Below, piece by piece: positions 23,956-32,781 of a stretch of 64,000 bases of DNA (positions are counted from its first letter, which is position 1; every line of letters begins with the position of its first letter). The translations under genes were made by a program, and so were the position numbers. Below the pieces are notes generated by a model that worked only from the letters and a program-made list of their open reading frames with translations, did not search any database and was not told the DNA's origin. The DNA is from UBA2943 sp946534895 (GTDB lineage: Bacteria; Bacillota; Clostridia; Christensenellales; Aristaeellaceae): contig CAMNDE010000006.1 in NCBI GenBank assembly GCA_946534895.1, forward strand, positions 16,016-80,015. The letters run 5' to 3'.

Positions 23956-25377
23956 CTACTGAAGAGGTGAGATGGCATCCAGAATGGTTTTTTCCAGGGC
24001 TTCACGGCCATAGCTGTCCACGGCGGCCCTGTTCTTTTCACCGTGGGTCAGATTGCCTGCACCGCCAATGCAGCCGCTCACGCACGCCATGCCCTCGATA
24101 AAATTGGCGTCCAGCGCATTCCGGCTCTTTTTGAGCAGGGCAATGCGGCATTCCTCGATGCCGTCGCAGGCGCAGGCTTTCAGCTGGAAGTCATCCAGAT
24201 GCTGTTCCTTCAGGCCCTCGGCCACAGCGTCGGACAGACCGCCGCTGCGGGCGAAGATCCGGCCGAAGTAGCTGGCATTGTCCAGCACATCCTCGGGCAG
24301 GGTGGTAATGTCGATGTCCCTGCTGTCCAGAAGAGCCTGCAGTTCCTCAAAGGTGATGGCGGCATCTACATAGGGCTTCACATCGTCCAGCTGCACTTCA
24401 GCCTTTTTGGCAGTGCAGGGGCCGATGAATACGATTTTGACGTTCTCATCGTGTTCCCTGATGTATTTGGCGATGGTTGCCATCGGTGACAGATTATGGG
24501 AGATATAGGGAACCAGTGCCGGGAAGGCGGTCCTGACATAGCGCACGAAGGCGGGACAGCAGGAGGATGTGAGGAACCCCTTTTCCGTCAGCTCCCTGGA
24601 TTCGGCCTGTGCCACCATATCCGCGCCAAGGGCGGCTTCCACGACAGTGTAGAAGCCCAGCTTCTTGATGCCGGTGACGACCTGACCGAGTTTGGCGTAA
24701 TTCAGCTGGCTGCCGATGGCAGGCGCTACCAGGGCGTAAACCTTGTATCGGGTATTGTCCTGGCTTTTTTTCAGCATGTCGATCACATTGATGATAAAGG
24801 ACCGGTCTGTAATCGCGCCAAAGGGACACTGGTATACGCATGCGCCGCACTGGATGCACTTTTCGTCGTCGATCTTGGCTGCGTTGCCCTCATTGATGGA
24901 AATGGCCTTGATTTTGCAGGCGTTCTGACAGGGACGCTTGCGGTTGACAATGGCGCTGTAGGGGCAGACTTTGGCGCACTGGCCGCATTCCACGCACTTG
25001 GTTTTGTCGATGTGGGCCTCGTGCTTGTGGTCAAAGGAGATTGCGCCGCGTCTGCATGCATCCTCGCACCGATGGGCCAGACATCCCCGGCAGGAATCAG
25101 TCACCTGATAGCCCACGGCGGGACAGTCGTCACAGGCAATATCGATTACATTGATGATGTTGGCAGGATTGCCGCCGCCCATGGCCAGTTTGACGCGCTC
25201 GGCCAGGATGGCCCGCTCCTTGTACACGCAGCAGCGCATGGTGGGCACTTTGCCGGGGACGATCATTCTGGGAATGTCCAGCACGTTGTCCAGCAGTGTG
25301 TCATTCCAGGCCTGCCGGGCCACTTCCCGCAGCACCTTGTATTTCAGGTATTGGACTTTGGTATCAAACTTGTACAT
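23956..25377 (-). CDS. [FeFe] hydrogenase, group-B-like (ferredoxin-type clusters plus H-cluster domain)
   Basis: The 473-residue protein has a Cys-rich N-terminal region (about 75-115, with CDDCPAVGY and CRGCLAHRCEDAC), two [4Fe-4S] ferredoxin motifs (CVECGQCAKVCP near 128-139 and CIQCGACVYQCP near 174-185), and the H-cluster domain. H-cluster motif L1 is TSSCCPAF (270-277), L2 is IGPCTAKKAE (318-327) and L3 is EGMACVSGCIGGAG (428-441). The TSSCCPAF form (Phe instead of Trp) and this N-terminus match group B [FeFe] hydrogenases, which evolve H2 in gut anaerobes, rather than group A. It is the last gene of the rex-adhE operon. Maturases HydE/F/G are not in the window. Confidence 0.85.
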   Translation of the reverse strand: MYKFDTKVQYLKYKVLREVARQAWNDTLLDNVLDIPRMIVPGKVPTMRCCVYKERAILAERVKLAMGGGNPANIINVIDIACDDCPAVGYQVTDSCRGCLAHRCEDACRRGAISFDHKHEAHIDKTKCVECGQCAKVCPYSAIVNRKRPCQNACKIKAISINEGNAAKIDDEKCIQCGACVYQCPFGAITDRSFIINVIDMLKKSQDNTRYKVYALVAPAIGSQLNYAKLGQVVTGIKKLGFYTVVEAALGADMVAQAESRELTEKGFLTSSCCPAFVRYVRTAFPALVPYISHNLSPMATIAKYIREHDENVKIVFIGPCTAKKAEVQLDDVKPYVDAAITFEELQALLDSRDIDITTLPEDVLDNASYFGRIFARSGGLSDAVAEGLKEQHLDDFQLKACACDGIEECRIALLKKSRNALDANFIEGMACVSGCIGGAGNLTHGEKNRAAVDSYGREALEKTILDAISPLQ

Positions 25378-25386
25378 GTCTGCTCC

Positions 25387-26556
25387 TTAGAAATAACTGA
25401 CTTTGATGCGCTTGCCCATCTTCTTGAGGGCTTCCGACAACTCGTGCACCAGATTCATTTTGATGTTGAAGTTGATGGGCAGGTCAGGATTCTGATGGGC
25501 CGGATTGATGGCTTTGCCCACATAGAAGTTGATGTCGGTGGCCTCCTCAAACAGCAGGCGGCTGATCATGGATGCGCCGTCCCTGCCGTTGCTCCAGGCT
25601 TCGTAGCGTTTGTTTTCGCCGATGTAATCCTTGGCGTATTCCACTACCCGGTTCACCGTGATCACGCCTTCGGTGACCAGGTCCACGCCCTCAAGATAGG
25701 CAATGGGCGGAATGTCATCGGTAAAATCCAGGGATGCGCGCAGCGGCTTGTCCAGCCATTTGGCGGCAATGGAGGAGGTGGTGCCTCCGCAGATGATGTG
25801 CTTGCCTTCCTTGGCGAAGAACAGGCTCATCATGCGGTTGCCGTCGTCCCGGTTGCTGGGCGGGCCGAAGAGCATGTTCATGGGCACGCGCTTGCGGATG
25901 CGCACCACACAGGAGGTGGCGTCGTCCCCGGGCTTCCCGCCGTAGAGCTTGTTGCACTCGTCCACCAGCAGGGTAGAGAGATTCTTGGCCGTGTAGCCGC
26001 ACAGATTCATGGCTTCCATGAAGGTGATTATATCTTCCCGCTTCCAGCCGAAATTGTAGGCGATGCCGATGCCGGCGTGTGGACAGCCATCGCTCATGGC
26101 GATGAAGACGTCATCCTCCTGCAGGCGAATCAGCGAACGAAAAATCAGCTTGCCGCCAATGGTGGTTTCTGTGCGGGGATATTCCCAATTTTCACCGTTT
26201 CGCAGCACGATCACCTGGGGATTGTCATACTGGATCAGTTCCGCCGTCTGGTTGCGGATCAGGCGGATGATGGTGAAGGTGGAATAGGCCACGCCCCGCA
26301 TGGAATCCACCGGCAGGGTGGCGGCGATGGTTTCCACGCACTCCTCGATGGACAGCCCTGCGGCCAGCATGGTGGAAATGATCTTGCTGGTGAGGGTGGA
26401 CAGGATGCTGGCTTTTACGCCGCTGCCCAGGCCGTCGGCCAGCACGATCACCGTGGAGCCATCCTCCTGCTCCACCACCTCCACATGGTCGCCGCAAAGC
26501 TGCTCGCCCACGTGGTTGACGCTTTTATAGCCGATATCACAAGTCAAATCATTCAT
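25387..26556 (-). CDS. SpoIIE/PP2C-type serine phosphatase linked to HydS
   Basis: The 389-residue protein is a PP2C/SpoIIE-like phosphatase. Metal-binding acidic motifs are visible as VIVLADGLGSGVKA (about 38-51), FIAMSDGCPHAGIG (about 150-163) and GGKPGDDATSCVV (about 207-219). Residues about 230-389 form a C-terminal extension unknown to me, with HIICGGTTSSIAAKWL and RYEAWSNGRDGASM. It overlaps the HydS gene by 8 bases, so both are translated together. Such phosphatases are recurrent neighbours of sensory [FeFe] hydrogenases in Clostridia. It is therefore a likely output device for hydrogen or redox sensing; the phosphoprotein target is unknown. Confidence 0.85.
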   Translation of the reverse strand: MNDLTCDIGYKSVNHVGEQLCGDHVEVVEQEDGSTVIVLADGLGSGVKASILSTLTSKIISTMLAAGLSIEECVETIAATLPVDSMRGVAYSTFTIIRLIRNQTAELIQYDNPQVIVLRNGENWEYPRTETTIGGKLIFRSLIRLQEDDVFIAMSDGCPHAGIGIAYNFGWKREDIITFMEAMNLCGYTAKNLSTLLVDECNKLYGGKPGDDATSCVVRIRKRVPMNMLFGPPSNRDDGNRMMSLFFAKEGKHIICGGTTSSIAAKWLDKPLRASLDFTDDIPPIAYLEGVDLVTEGVITVNRVVEYAKDYIGENKRYEAWSNGRDGASMISRLLFEEATDINFYVGKAINPAHQNPDLPINFNIKMNLVHELSEALKKMGKRIKVSYF

Positions 26557-28225
26557 TGGTAATGGACTCCTTCAGCTTGGACAAGGCGATCTTGGTTTCC
26601 GCGGCGGTTTCGCCAAGCAGGCTGGCGATCTCCTGCACGATGCGCATCTGCTTGTCCACCACCTTGTCGGCCACTTCCACGGTCTGGCGGCTGATCTCCT
26701 CCCGCTGGCGGCGGGCTTCCTCCTCGTCGCTCACGTCGCGCATGATGCACAGCAGCATGCGGCCGTCCTCGGCGGGCACGATGGTCTGCTGGATGGTGCA
26801 GCCGTATTCGGCCAGGTAGGAACGCTGATGGAAAATGCCGCGGCCCGTGTTTTTCACCTTCAGGAAAGGCGCGGGGTCCAGGATGCGGATCACCTGGTCG
26901 CCCAGCACGGCGTTTTCGGAGTGCAGCTTCAGGATCTTGAGGGCGGCAGGATTGATCTGCTGAACTTCCAGTTGATCGTTGAGCATGATGATGCCGTTGG
27001 GGCTGTTGCGGGCAATGGTATCGTTGACGTTTTCGGCCTTCTCCATCAGATAGGGCAGGCACATGGAGATTTCCGCCTTGCCCTGGTAGATGGCAATGGC
27101 TTTTTCCCGGCAGGTATCATAGCCGCAGGAGCCGCAGTTGAGTTCCTGGCTGGGCTTGAACTTGCCCATCTTGCGCAGGATATCCCGGATCTCGGTTTCG
27201 CTGGGCATGACAGCCCGCTGATCGATGGGCTCAAAGCGCTTCCGCAGCTGGCGGATCTCCGGCTGGTCGATCTCAAAATCCCTGGTGCCGGCGTACTGAG
27301 CCACTGCCAGATAGTCCTTGAGCGGGCTGTGCCCGTATTTTTCCATGACCGGGCCGCCGGCGCAGCTGCCCACGCAGGCACTCATTTCGATGAAGCAGTG
27401 ATGGATTTTTCCTGCCTCAATCTCCCTGAGTGCCGCGATGCAGTTCTCCACGCCGTCCAGCGCCAGATAGCTGAAACCAGGCGCGTCCATGGCCATGGTT
27501 TTCAGGATGCCGCCGGTGGTGGGAAAGAAGCGGGCAAGGCTGTGTTCGTCCGGCTGCTGCCGGCGCTGGATTTCGATGCCTTCCTTTTTCAGCCAGTTGG
27601 TCAGTTCCTCATAGGTCAGCACGGCGTCCACAATGCCTTCGTAGTATTCCGCCTCATCCTTCTTGGCCACGCAGGGGCCGATGAATACGGTTTTCGCGTT
27701 GGGAATCCGCCGCTTGATGTCCTCGCAGTGGGCCTGCATGGGCGACAGTACATCTGCCAGACAGGGCAGCACCCGCGGGAAATACTTCTGGATCAGCAGG
27801 TTGATGGAATGGCAGCAGGAGGAGATGACTACGTCCCGGTTTTCTTCCTTCAGGATACGGTCATATTCCCGCTTGACCAGCGTGGCGCCGAGAGCGGTTT
27901 CCTCCACGTCGTAGAAGCCCAGCTTTTTCAGCGCTTCCCGCATGGCTTCAATGCCCACTCCGTCATAGTTGGCCACAAAGGAGGGCGCCAGGGACACCAC
28001 CACCGGATCACCGCTCTGGATGAGTACTCTGGCCTTTTCGGTTTCGTCCACGATTTCCTTGGCGTTCTGCGGGCAGACCACAAAGCAGTGTCCGCAGAGG
28101 ATGCATTCATTGCCGATAATGTGTGCCTGGTTGCCGGAGAAGCGTATGGACTTCACCGGGCAGTGGCGAATGCACTTGTAGCAGTTTTTGCAGTTGGATT
28201 TTTTCAGCGTCAGACAGTTCGGCAT
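26549..28225 (-). CDS. hydS: Sensory [FeFe] hydrogenase HydS (group C) with PAS domain
   Basis: The 558-residue protein starts with two [4Fe-4S] motifs (CKNCYKCIRHCP at 12-23 and CILCGHCFVVCP at 41-52). The H-cluster domain follows with altered motifs: L1 SSCCHSINLL (135-144, His where catalytic enzymes have Pro), L2 IGPCVAKKDE (182-191) and L3 EMSACVGSCAGGP (280-292). A four-cysteine cluster region (NCGSCGYDTCREKA) lies near 370, then a PAS domain (about 400-500) and a C-terminal coiled coil. This order is that of group C sensory hydrogenases, which detect H2 instead of turning it over fast. The gene is preceded by the small [2Fe-2S] protein (2-base gap) and overlaps the phosphatase gene. 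Confidence 0.9.
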   Translation of the reverse strand: MPNCLTLKKSNCKNCYKCIRHCPVKSIRFSGNQAHIIGNECILCGHCFVVCPQNAKEIVDETEKARVLIQSGDPVVVSLAPSFVANYDGVGIEAMREALKKLGFYDVEETALGATLVKREYDRILKEENRDVVISSCCHSINLLIQKYFPRVLPCLADVLSPMQAHCEDIKRRIPNAKTVFIGPCVAKKDEAEYYEGIVDAVLTYEELTNWLKKEGIEIQRRQQPDEHSLARFFPTTGGILKTMAMDAPGFSYLALDGVENCIAALREIEAGKIHHCFIEMSACVGSCAGGPVMEKYGHSPLKDYLAVAQYAGTRDFEIDQPEIRQLRKRFEPIDQRAVMPSETEIRDILRKMGKFKPSQELNCGSCGYDTCREKAIAIYQGKAEISMCLPYLMEKAENVNDTIARNSPNGIIMLNDQLEVQQINPAALKILKLHSENAVLGDQVIRILDPAPFLKVKNTGRGIFHQRSYLAEYGCTIQQTIVPAEDGRMLLCIMRDVSDEEEARRQREEISRQTVEVADKVVDKQMRIVQEIASLLGETAAETKIALSKLKESITNE

Positions 28226-28227
28226 GC

Positions 28228-28467
28228 TTACACCCTTGCTTTAATCTCTTTTTCGAAGAAGGAAGAAACCGTTTCCGGGGACACGGAGAAGAATTCCCCG
28301 TCCACCGTGACGCACACGCCCTGCTGGCATTTGCCCATGCAGAAGGTGCCGCCCAGTTCGATCTTGTCGCTCAGGTTTTCTTTGGCGATCAGGTCCTGCA
28401 ATTGCTCCACCACGGGCCGGGAACCCTTGATATGGCAGGAAGAACCGATACAAACTGTAACTTTCAT
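28228..28467 (-). CDS. Thioredoxin-like [2Fe-2S] ferredoxin (NuoE-type) of the hydrogenase operon
   Basis: The small protein (79 residues from ATG 28467, which has AAAGGAGA at 8 bases; a TTG two codons upstream is too close to that site) has the four cysteines of thioredoxin-like [2Fe-2S] proteins. They appear as CIGSSCHIKG near the N-terminus and GTFCMGKCQQGVCV in the middle. It is about the size of the C-terminal domain of NuoE or HydC. It precedes HydS with 2 bases between them and may carry electrons to or from the sensory hydrogenase. Confidence 0.85.
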   Translation of the reverse strand: MKVTVCIGSSCHIKGSRPVVEQLQDLIAKENLSDKIELGGTFCMGKCQQGVCVTVDGEFFSVSPETVSSFFEKEIKARV

Positions 28468-28499
28468 TGTCAAATCTCCTTTTTATTGATTTTCAAAGA

Positions 28500-28531
28500 G
28501 AAGGGGAGCCGCTTCTCTCTTGCTCCCCTTC
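28500..28531 (-). terminator. Hairpin between the kinase and ferredoxin genes (partial terminator or processing site)
   Basis: On the minus strand GAAGGGGAG pairs with CTCCCCTTC, followed by TCTTTG. The T-run is poor, so it may reduce rather than stop read-through from rex-adhE into the hydrogenase genes. Confidence 0.45.
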
Positions 28532-28565
28532 CCATTCAAAGCCAAGCATGCGGAAGAAAACAGAC

Positions 28566-29315
28566 TTAATGATATTCCACCACGCTGGCCCAGGAGAGCA
28601 GGAATTCCCGTTCCTTTTCATTGCCCTTCACCGATTGGCTGGCTGCCACGATGGGCATCCATTTCTGCACATACTGCATGTCTGTGCCGCTCTTTTCGCA
28701 GAACAGGTTCAGGTATTCCTTGGCCCCTTCGATATCGCCGTTCAGCCAGAACAAAAGATAGGTACGCGCCGCGTCGGCGGAGGCGTTGCCCTGGGTCACA
28801 TGGCTCCAGTCGATCACGTAGGGCGTGCCGTCCTGGCTGATAATCACGTTGGAGGGCCAGAAATCGCCGTGGCACACCTTGTTGTGGGTGGGCATGCCCT
28901 CCAGCCGAGCATGCAGGTCATAGCGGGTGGTTGCGTCCAGATCGGCCTGGCTGATCTTGCGGCTCATCTTGTCCTTAAGCCGATTCAGCATGGGGCAGGT
29001 TTTGCTCTGCACTTCCATCTGGATGTCCACGAACTGATTTAAATACTTCGACTTATTGTCCGGATCTTCCTTCATGAGCTGGGATAAAGTTTTCCCCTGG
29101 ATGAATTCGGAGAGAATGGCCCATTTGCCCTCGATCATGGTCACGCCCAGGATCTTGGGAATATGCAGCCCGGTTTCCTCGATGCGGGCCTGGTTCAGCG
29201 CTTCATTGAGGATATCGGCCTTGGAATAGTTTTCGTTGAACACTTTGACGCACTGGTCGCCATCCCGGTAAATGGTCTTGGCGTTACGTACGGCAATCAC
29301 ACGATCCAGATTCAT
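28566..29315 (-). CDS. APH-fold phosphotransferase (aminoglycoside/choline-kinase-like)
   Basis: The 249-residue protein has the kinase fold of aminoglycoside phosphotransferases. It shows an N-lobe lysine in CVKVFNENY, the catalytic loop HGDFWPSNVI (the Brenner motif HGDxxxxN) and the metal-binding aspartate in YVIDWSHVTQG. Residues GKWAILSEFIQGKTLSQLM form the hinge. No resistance determinant close to it is recognised, and it lies 16 bases after adhE in the rex operon, so it is unlikely to be a simple drug-resistance gene. Its substrate could be a metabolite or a protein. The phosphatase two genes downstream makes a phospho-regulatory pair an attractive hypothesis. Confidence 0.82.
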   Translation of the reverse strand: MNLDRVIAVRNAKTIYRDGDQCVKVFNENYSKADILNEALNQARIEETGLHIPKILGVTMIEGKWAILSEFIQGKTLSQLMKEDPDNKSKYLNQFVDIQMEVQSKTCPMLNRLKDKMSRKISQADLDATTRYDLHARLEGMPTHNKVCHGDFWPSNVIISQDGTPYVIDWSHVTQGNASADAARTYLLFWLNGDIEGAKEYLNLFCEKSGTDMQYVQKWMPIVAASQSVKGNEKEREFLLSWASVVEYH

Positions 29316-29331
29316 GGTTTTCTCCTCCTTC

Positions 29332-32034
29332 TCACTTTTTCCGGCCGGTCCGATAGGCCTTCTTCACAGCGTCGTCCTGCACAGCGCCCAGGTCGTCCGC
29401 CGTGGGCTTCGGTGCTTCAGCAAAATGCTTTTCGCCGTAATAGGCATTCAGATACATCTGCCGGATTTCACTCATGAGCGGGTAGCGCGGATTGGCACCG
29501 GTGCACTGGTCATCGAAGGCCTGCTCCACCATGTCGTCCAGCCGGTTCAGGAAGTCCTTCTCATCCGGCACATAGTCCCGGATGGTGGGCTTGATGTCCA
29601 CATAGGTCTTCAGGTCGTTGATCATCTTGATCAGGCCTTCCAGCTTGTCGCGGTCGCTAGTGCCCTTCACGCCCAGTGCTTCGGCCACTTCGGCGTAGCG
29701 GCGCAGGGTATGGGGATGATCGTACTGCGGGAAGGTACCCATCTTGGCAGGGGCTTCGGCGGCATTGAAGCGCAGCACCTCTTCGATCATCAGTGCGTTG
29801 GCCACGCCGTGGGGGATATGGTGGAAGGCGCCCAGCTTATGGGCCATGGAGTGGCACACGCCCAGGAAGGCGTTGGCAAAGGCCATGCCGGCCATGGTGG
29901 CGGCGTTGGCCATCTTTTCCCGGGCCTCCACGTCCGTCAGACCGTTGTCATAGGCTCTGGGCAGGTATTCAAAGATGGTCTGCAGCGCCTTGATGGCGAG
30001 GCCGTCAGTGTAATCCGTGGCCATCATGGAGGCGTAGGCTTCCAGTGCGTGGGTCACCGCGTCAATGCCGCTGGCAGCGGTCAGACCTTTGGGCGCGGTC
30101 ATATGGAAGTCCGTGTCAACAATGGCCATATTGGGCAGCAGCGCATAATCCGCCAGGGGATATTTCACGCCGCTCTGTTCGTCGGTGATCACGGCGAAGG
30201 GGGTTACCTCACTGCCGGTGCCGGCAGAGGTGGGGATGGCGATGAAATAGGCCTTTTCGCCCATTCTGGGGAAGGTGTATACACGCTTGCGGATGTCCAT
30301 GAAGCGCATGGCCATATCCTGGAAATCGACCTCGGGATGCTCGTAGAGCACCCACATGATCTTGCCGGCATCCATGGCGCTGCCGCCGCCAAGGGCGATG
30401 ATCACATCGGGCTGAAACAGGCGCATCTGCTCCGCGCCGGCCTTGGCACAGGCCAGGGTGGGATCGGGAGCCACATCAAAGAAGGTGGCGTGCTGAATGC
30501 CCAGTTCATCCAGCTTTTCGGTGATGGGCCGGGTATTGCCGTTGTGATAGAGGAAGCTGTCCGTGACGATAAACGCCTTCTTTTTGCCCATCACGTGCTT
30601 GAGCTCATCCAGCGCCACCGGCAGGCAGCCTTTCTTGATATACACCTTTTCCGGCGCACGGAACCACAGCATGTTCTCTCTCCTTTCGGCTACGGTTTTG
30701 ATGTTCAGCAGGTGCTTGACGCCCACATTTTCGGATACGGAATTACCACCCCAGCTTCCGCAGCCCAGCGTGAGGGAAGGAGCCATTTTGAAGTTGTACA
30801 GATCCCCGATGCCGCCCTGGGAAGAAGGCGTGTTCACCACAATGCGGCAGGTCTTCATCCGGGCCGCGAAGGCATCCAGCACCTCAGGCTTCTTCTGGGT
30901 GTCGGCATACAGGGAAGCGGTGTGGCCGTAGCCACCGTCGGCGATCAGACGTTCTGCCTTGCTGAAGGCATCCTCCAGATCACGGGCGCGGTACATGGCC
31001 AGCACGGGACTGAGCTTTTCATGGGCAAATTCCTCGGAAAGCTCCACGGAATCCACTTCACCGATCAGCACCTTGGTGCCTTCCGGCACGGTAACGCCTG
31101 CCAGGGAAGCGATCCTGCAGGCGCTCTGGCCCACGATTTTGGCATTCAGTGCGCCATTGATCAGGATGGTATGACGCACCCTGTCCAGCTCAGTGTCTTT
31201 GAGGAACCAGCAGCCGCGGCTGGCAAATTCGGTTTTGACCGTCTCATATATGCTGTCCAGCACGATCACGCTCTGCTCGGAGGCGCAGATCATGCCGTTG
31301 TCAAAGGTTTTGGAATGGATGATGGAATTGACCGCCAGCACCAGGTTGGCGCTGTCGTCGATGACGGCGGGCACGTTGCCCGCGCCCACGCCCAGGGCGG
31401 GCTTGCCGCTGGAATAGGCAGCCTTCACCATGCCGGGGCCGCCGGTGGCCAGGATAATATCCGCTTCCCGCATCAGGGTGTTGGTCATGTCCAGGGAAGG
31501 CACGTCGATCCAGCTGATGATGCCCTCCGGCGCGCCGGCCTTCACCGCCGCGTCCAGCACCACCTTCGCCGCGGCAATGGTGGATTTCTTTGCCCGGGGA
31601 TGGGGGCTGAAAATGATGCCGTTGCGGGTTTTCAGGCAGATCAGCGCCTTGAAAATGGCGGTGGAGGTGGGATTGGTGGTGGGAATGACCGCCGCTACCA
31701 CGCCGATGGGCTCGGCAATCTTCTTCATGCCGTAAGCCTTGTCTTCCTCGATGACGCCGCAGGTCTTGGTATCCCGATAGGCGTTGTAAATGTATTCGCT
31801 GGCGTAGTGGTTCTTGATCACCTTGTCCTCCACCACGCCCATGCCGGTTTCCTCCACGGCCAGCTTGGCCAGGGGGATGCGGGCCTGGTTGGCAGCCGTA
31901 GCTGCGGCCAGGAAGATTTTATCCACCTGCTCCTGGGTATAGCCGGCGTAAATCTGCTGGGCGGCGCGCACCCGCGCGATGGCCGCTTCCAGCGTTTCCA
32001 CGCTGTCCACCATGTCAAATGCTTTGGTATCCAT
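29332..32034 (-). CDS. adhE: Bifunctional aldehyde-alcohol dehydrogenase AdhE
   Basis: The start is ATG 32034 with GAGGAGGAACAGT upstream; GTG further up lies inside rex. The 900-residue enzyme has an N-terminal CoA-acylating aldehyde dehydrogenase (about 1-440, catalytic cysteine in GMICASEQSVIV) and a C-terminal iron alcohol dehydrogenase (about 450-870, GGGSAMDAGKI and the iron-binding SMAHKLGAFHHIPHG). It reduces acetyl-CoA to ethanol with two NADH, acting in the cytoplasm as spirosomes. The gene overlaps rex by 20 bases. Rex normally represses adhE at low NADH, which agrees with this arrangement. Confidence 0.95.
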   Translation of the reverse strand: MDTKAFDMVDSVETLEAAIARVRAAQQIYAGYTQEQVDKIFLAAATAANQARIPLAKLAVEETGMGVVEDKVIKNHYASEYIYNAYRDTKTCGVIEEDKAYGMKKIAEPIGVVAAVIPTTNPTSTAIFKALICLKTRNGIIFSPHPRAKKSTIAAAKVVLDAAVKAGAPEGIISWIDVPSLDMTNTLMREADIILATGGPGMVKAAYSSGKPALGVGAGNVPAVIDDSANLVLAVNSIIHSKTFDNGMICASEQSVIVLDSIYETVKTEFASRGCWFLKDTELDRVRHTILINGALNAKIVGQSACRIASLAGVTVPEGTKVLIGEVDSVELSEEFAHEKLSPVLAMYRARDLEDAFSKAERLIADGGYGHTASLYADTQKKPEVLDAFAARMKTCRIVVNTPSSQGGIGDLYNFKMAPSLTLGCGSWGGNSVSENVGVKHLLNIKTVAERRENMLWFRAPEKVYIKKGCLPVALDELKHVMGKKKAFIVTDSFLYHNGNTRPITEKLDELGIQHATFFDVAPDPTLACAKAGAEQMRLFQPDVIIALGGGSAMDAGKIMWVLYEHPEVDFQDMAMRFMDIRKRVYTFPRMGEKAYFIAIPTSAGTGSEVTPFAVITDEQSGVKYPLADYALLPNMAIVDTDFHMTAPKGLTAASGIDAVTHALEAYASMMATDYTDGLAIKALQTIFEYLPRAYDNGLTDVEAREKMANAATMAGMAFANAFLGVCHSMAHKLGAFHHIPHGVANALMIEEVLRFNAAEAPAKMGTFPQYDHPHTLRRYAEVAEALGVKGTSDRDKLEGLIKMINDLKTYVDIKPTIRDYVPDEKDFLNRLDDMVEQAFDDQCTGANPRYPLMSEIRQMYLNAYYGEKHFAEAPKPTADDLGAVQDDAVKKAYRTGRKK

Positions 32035-32671
32035 ACTGTTCCTCCTCTTCCGGTTTTCCTGTCTCACTGGCTGTCATTCGGAGATAAGCCAGGGATAAAG
32101 CGATGTTTTCCTGATGCACGGTCACATGGGACGGCACTTTGATGGGGACCGGCGCAAAACTGAGGATTGCATTCAGTCCGGCGGCTATCATCTCATTGGC
32201 GGCTGTCTGGGCTGCCGCGGACGGTACCGTCAGTATGCCCGCCTGAACGGGATGCGAAGCGCAGAAGTCATTAAGCCGGTTCATGGGGTACACCGGAGTG
32301 TGCCCGTGAAATAAAGGCAAAGCGGAAGCGTGCAGGTCAAAGGCAGCGATGATTTCCATGCCGTAATCCCTGAAGCCGTCGTATTCCATCAGGGCTGAGC
32401 CCAGCCTGCCCGCGCCGACAATCACCGCGGAGACGGGCATGTCCACGCCCAGTGTTCTCTCCAGATCCCGGAGAAGAACCTGGACGGGATAGCCAACCTT
32501 GGGAAGCCCGGCTGTGCATATGCGGGCAAGGTCCTTGCGCACCTGAACTTCGCCCAGCCCCAGTCCTCTGGCGATCTGCGTGGCGGAAACCTTTTCCGCA
32601 TCCATTCTGCGCAGATAGCGCAGATACATGGGCAGTCGTCCCAGTGTCGCTTTTGAAAGCGTACTCTGCAA
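32015..32671 (-). CDS. rex: Redox-sensing transcriptional repressor Rex
   Basis: I choose TTG 32671 as start: GGGGG lies 8 bases upstream and a promoter ends just before it, whereas the longer frame to 32731 would overlap that promoter. The 218-residue protein has the Rex winged helix (LPMYLRYLRRMDAEKVSATQ then VQVRKDL) and the NAD(H)-binding Rossmann domain (VIVGAGRLGSALMEYDGF, IIAAFDLHAS) with a C-terminal swapped helix. After RKDL the usual wing is altered: RICTAGLPKVGYPV instead of the common glycine-rich form, so DNA specificity may differ. It heads the operon and probably regulates it. Confidence 0.9.
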   Translation of the reverse strand: MQSTLSKATLGRLPMYLRYLRRMDAEKVSATQIARGLGLGEVQVRKDLARICTAGLPKVGYPVQVLLRDLERTLGVDMPVSAVIVGAGRLGSALMEYDGFRDYGMEIIAAFDLHASALPLFHGHTPVYPMNRLNDFCASHPVQAGILTVPSAAAQTAANEMIAAGLNAILSFAPVPIKVPSHVTVHQENIALSLAYLRMTASETGKPEEEEQYGYQSI

Positions 32672-32685
32672 AGGAGCAGCCCCCT

Positions 32686-32724
32686 TTCGATACACATCAT
32701 ATCGAATTGCCGGGGCTTTGCGAA
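32686..32724 (-). promoter_or_regulatory. Promoter of the rex-adhE-hydrogenase operon with an inverted repeat on the -10
   Basis: On the minus strand TTCGCA (plus-strand 32719-32724) and TATGAT (32696-32701) are 17 bases apart. A perfect 7-bp inverted repeat with a 7-base centre, TTCGATA-N7-TATCGAA (32686-32706), covers the -10 and start point. It differs from the canonical Rex box but sits where a repressor would act. Confidence 0.55.
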
Positions 32725-32781
32725 TTACCAAAACCGTATAGCCGATATATCACAGTTGATAAGTTGCGCTCCATTATGTGC

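Noticed and set aside
28566..29315. APH-fold gene as an aminoglycoside-resistance determinant
   Set aside because: It lies in a redox operon, and the HGD motif alone also occurs in many metabolite kinases.
24496..32142. Very long open frames on the plus strand across the hydrogenase and adhE genes
   Set aside because: They mirror the real minus-strand genes, have no family motifs, and result from GC-rich codon use with few antisense stops.
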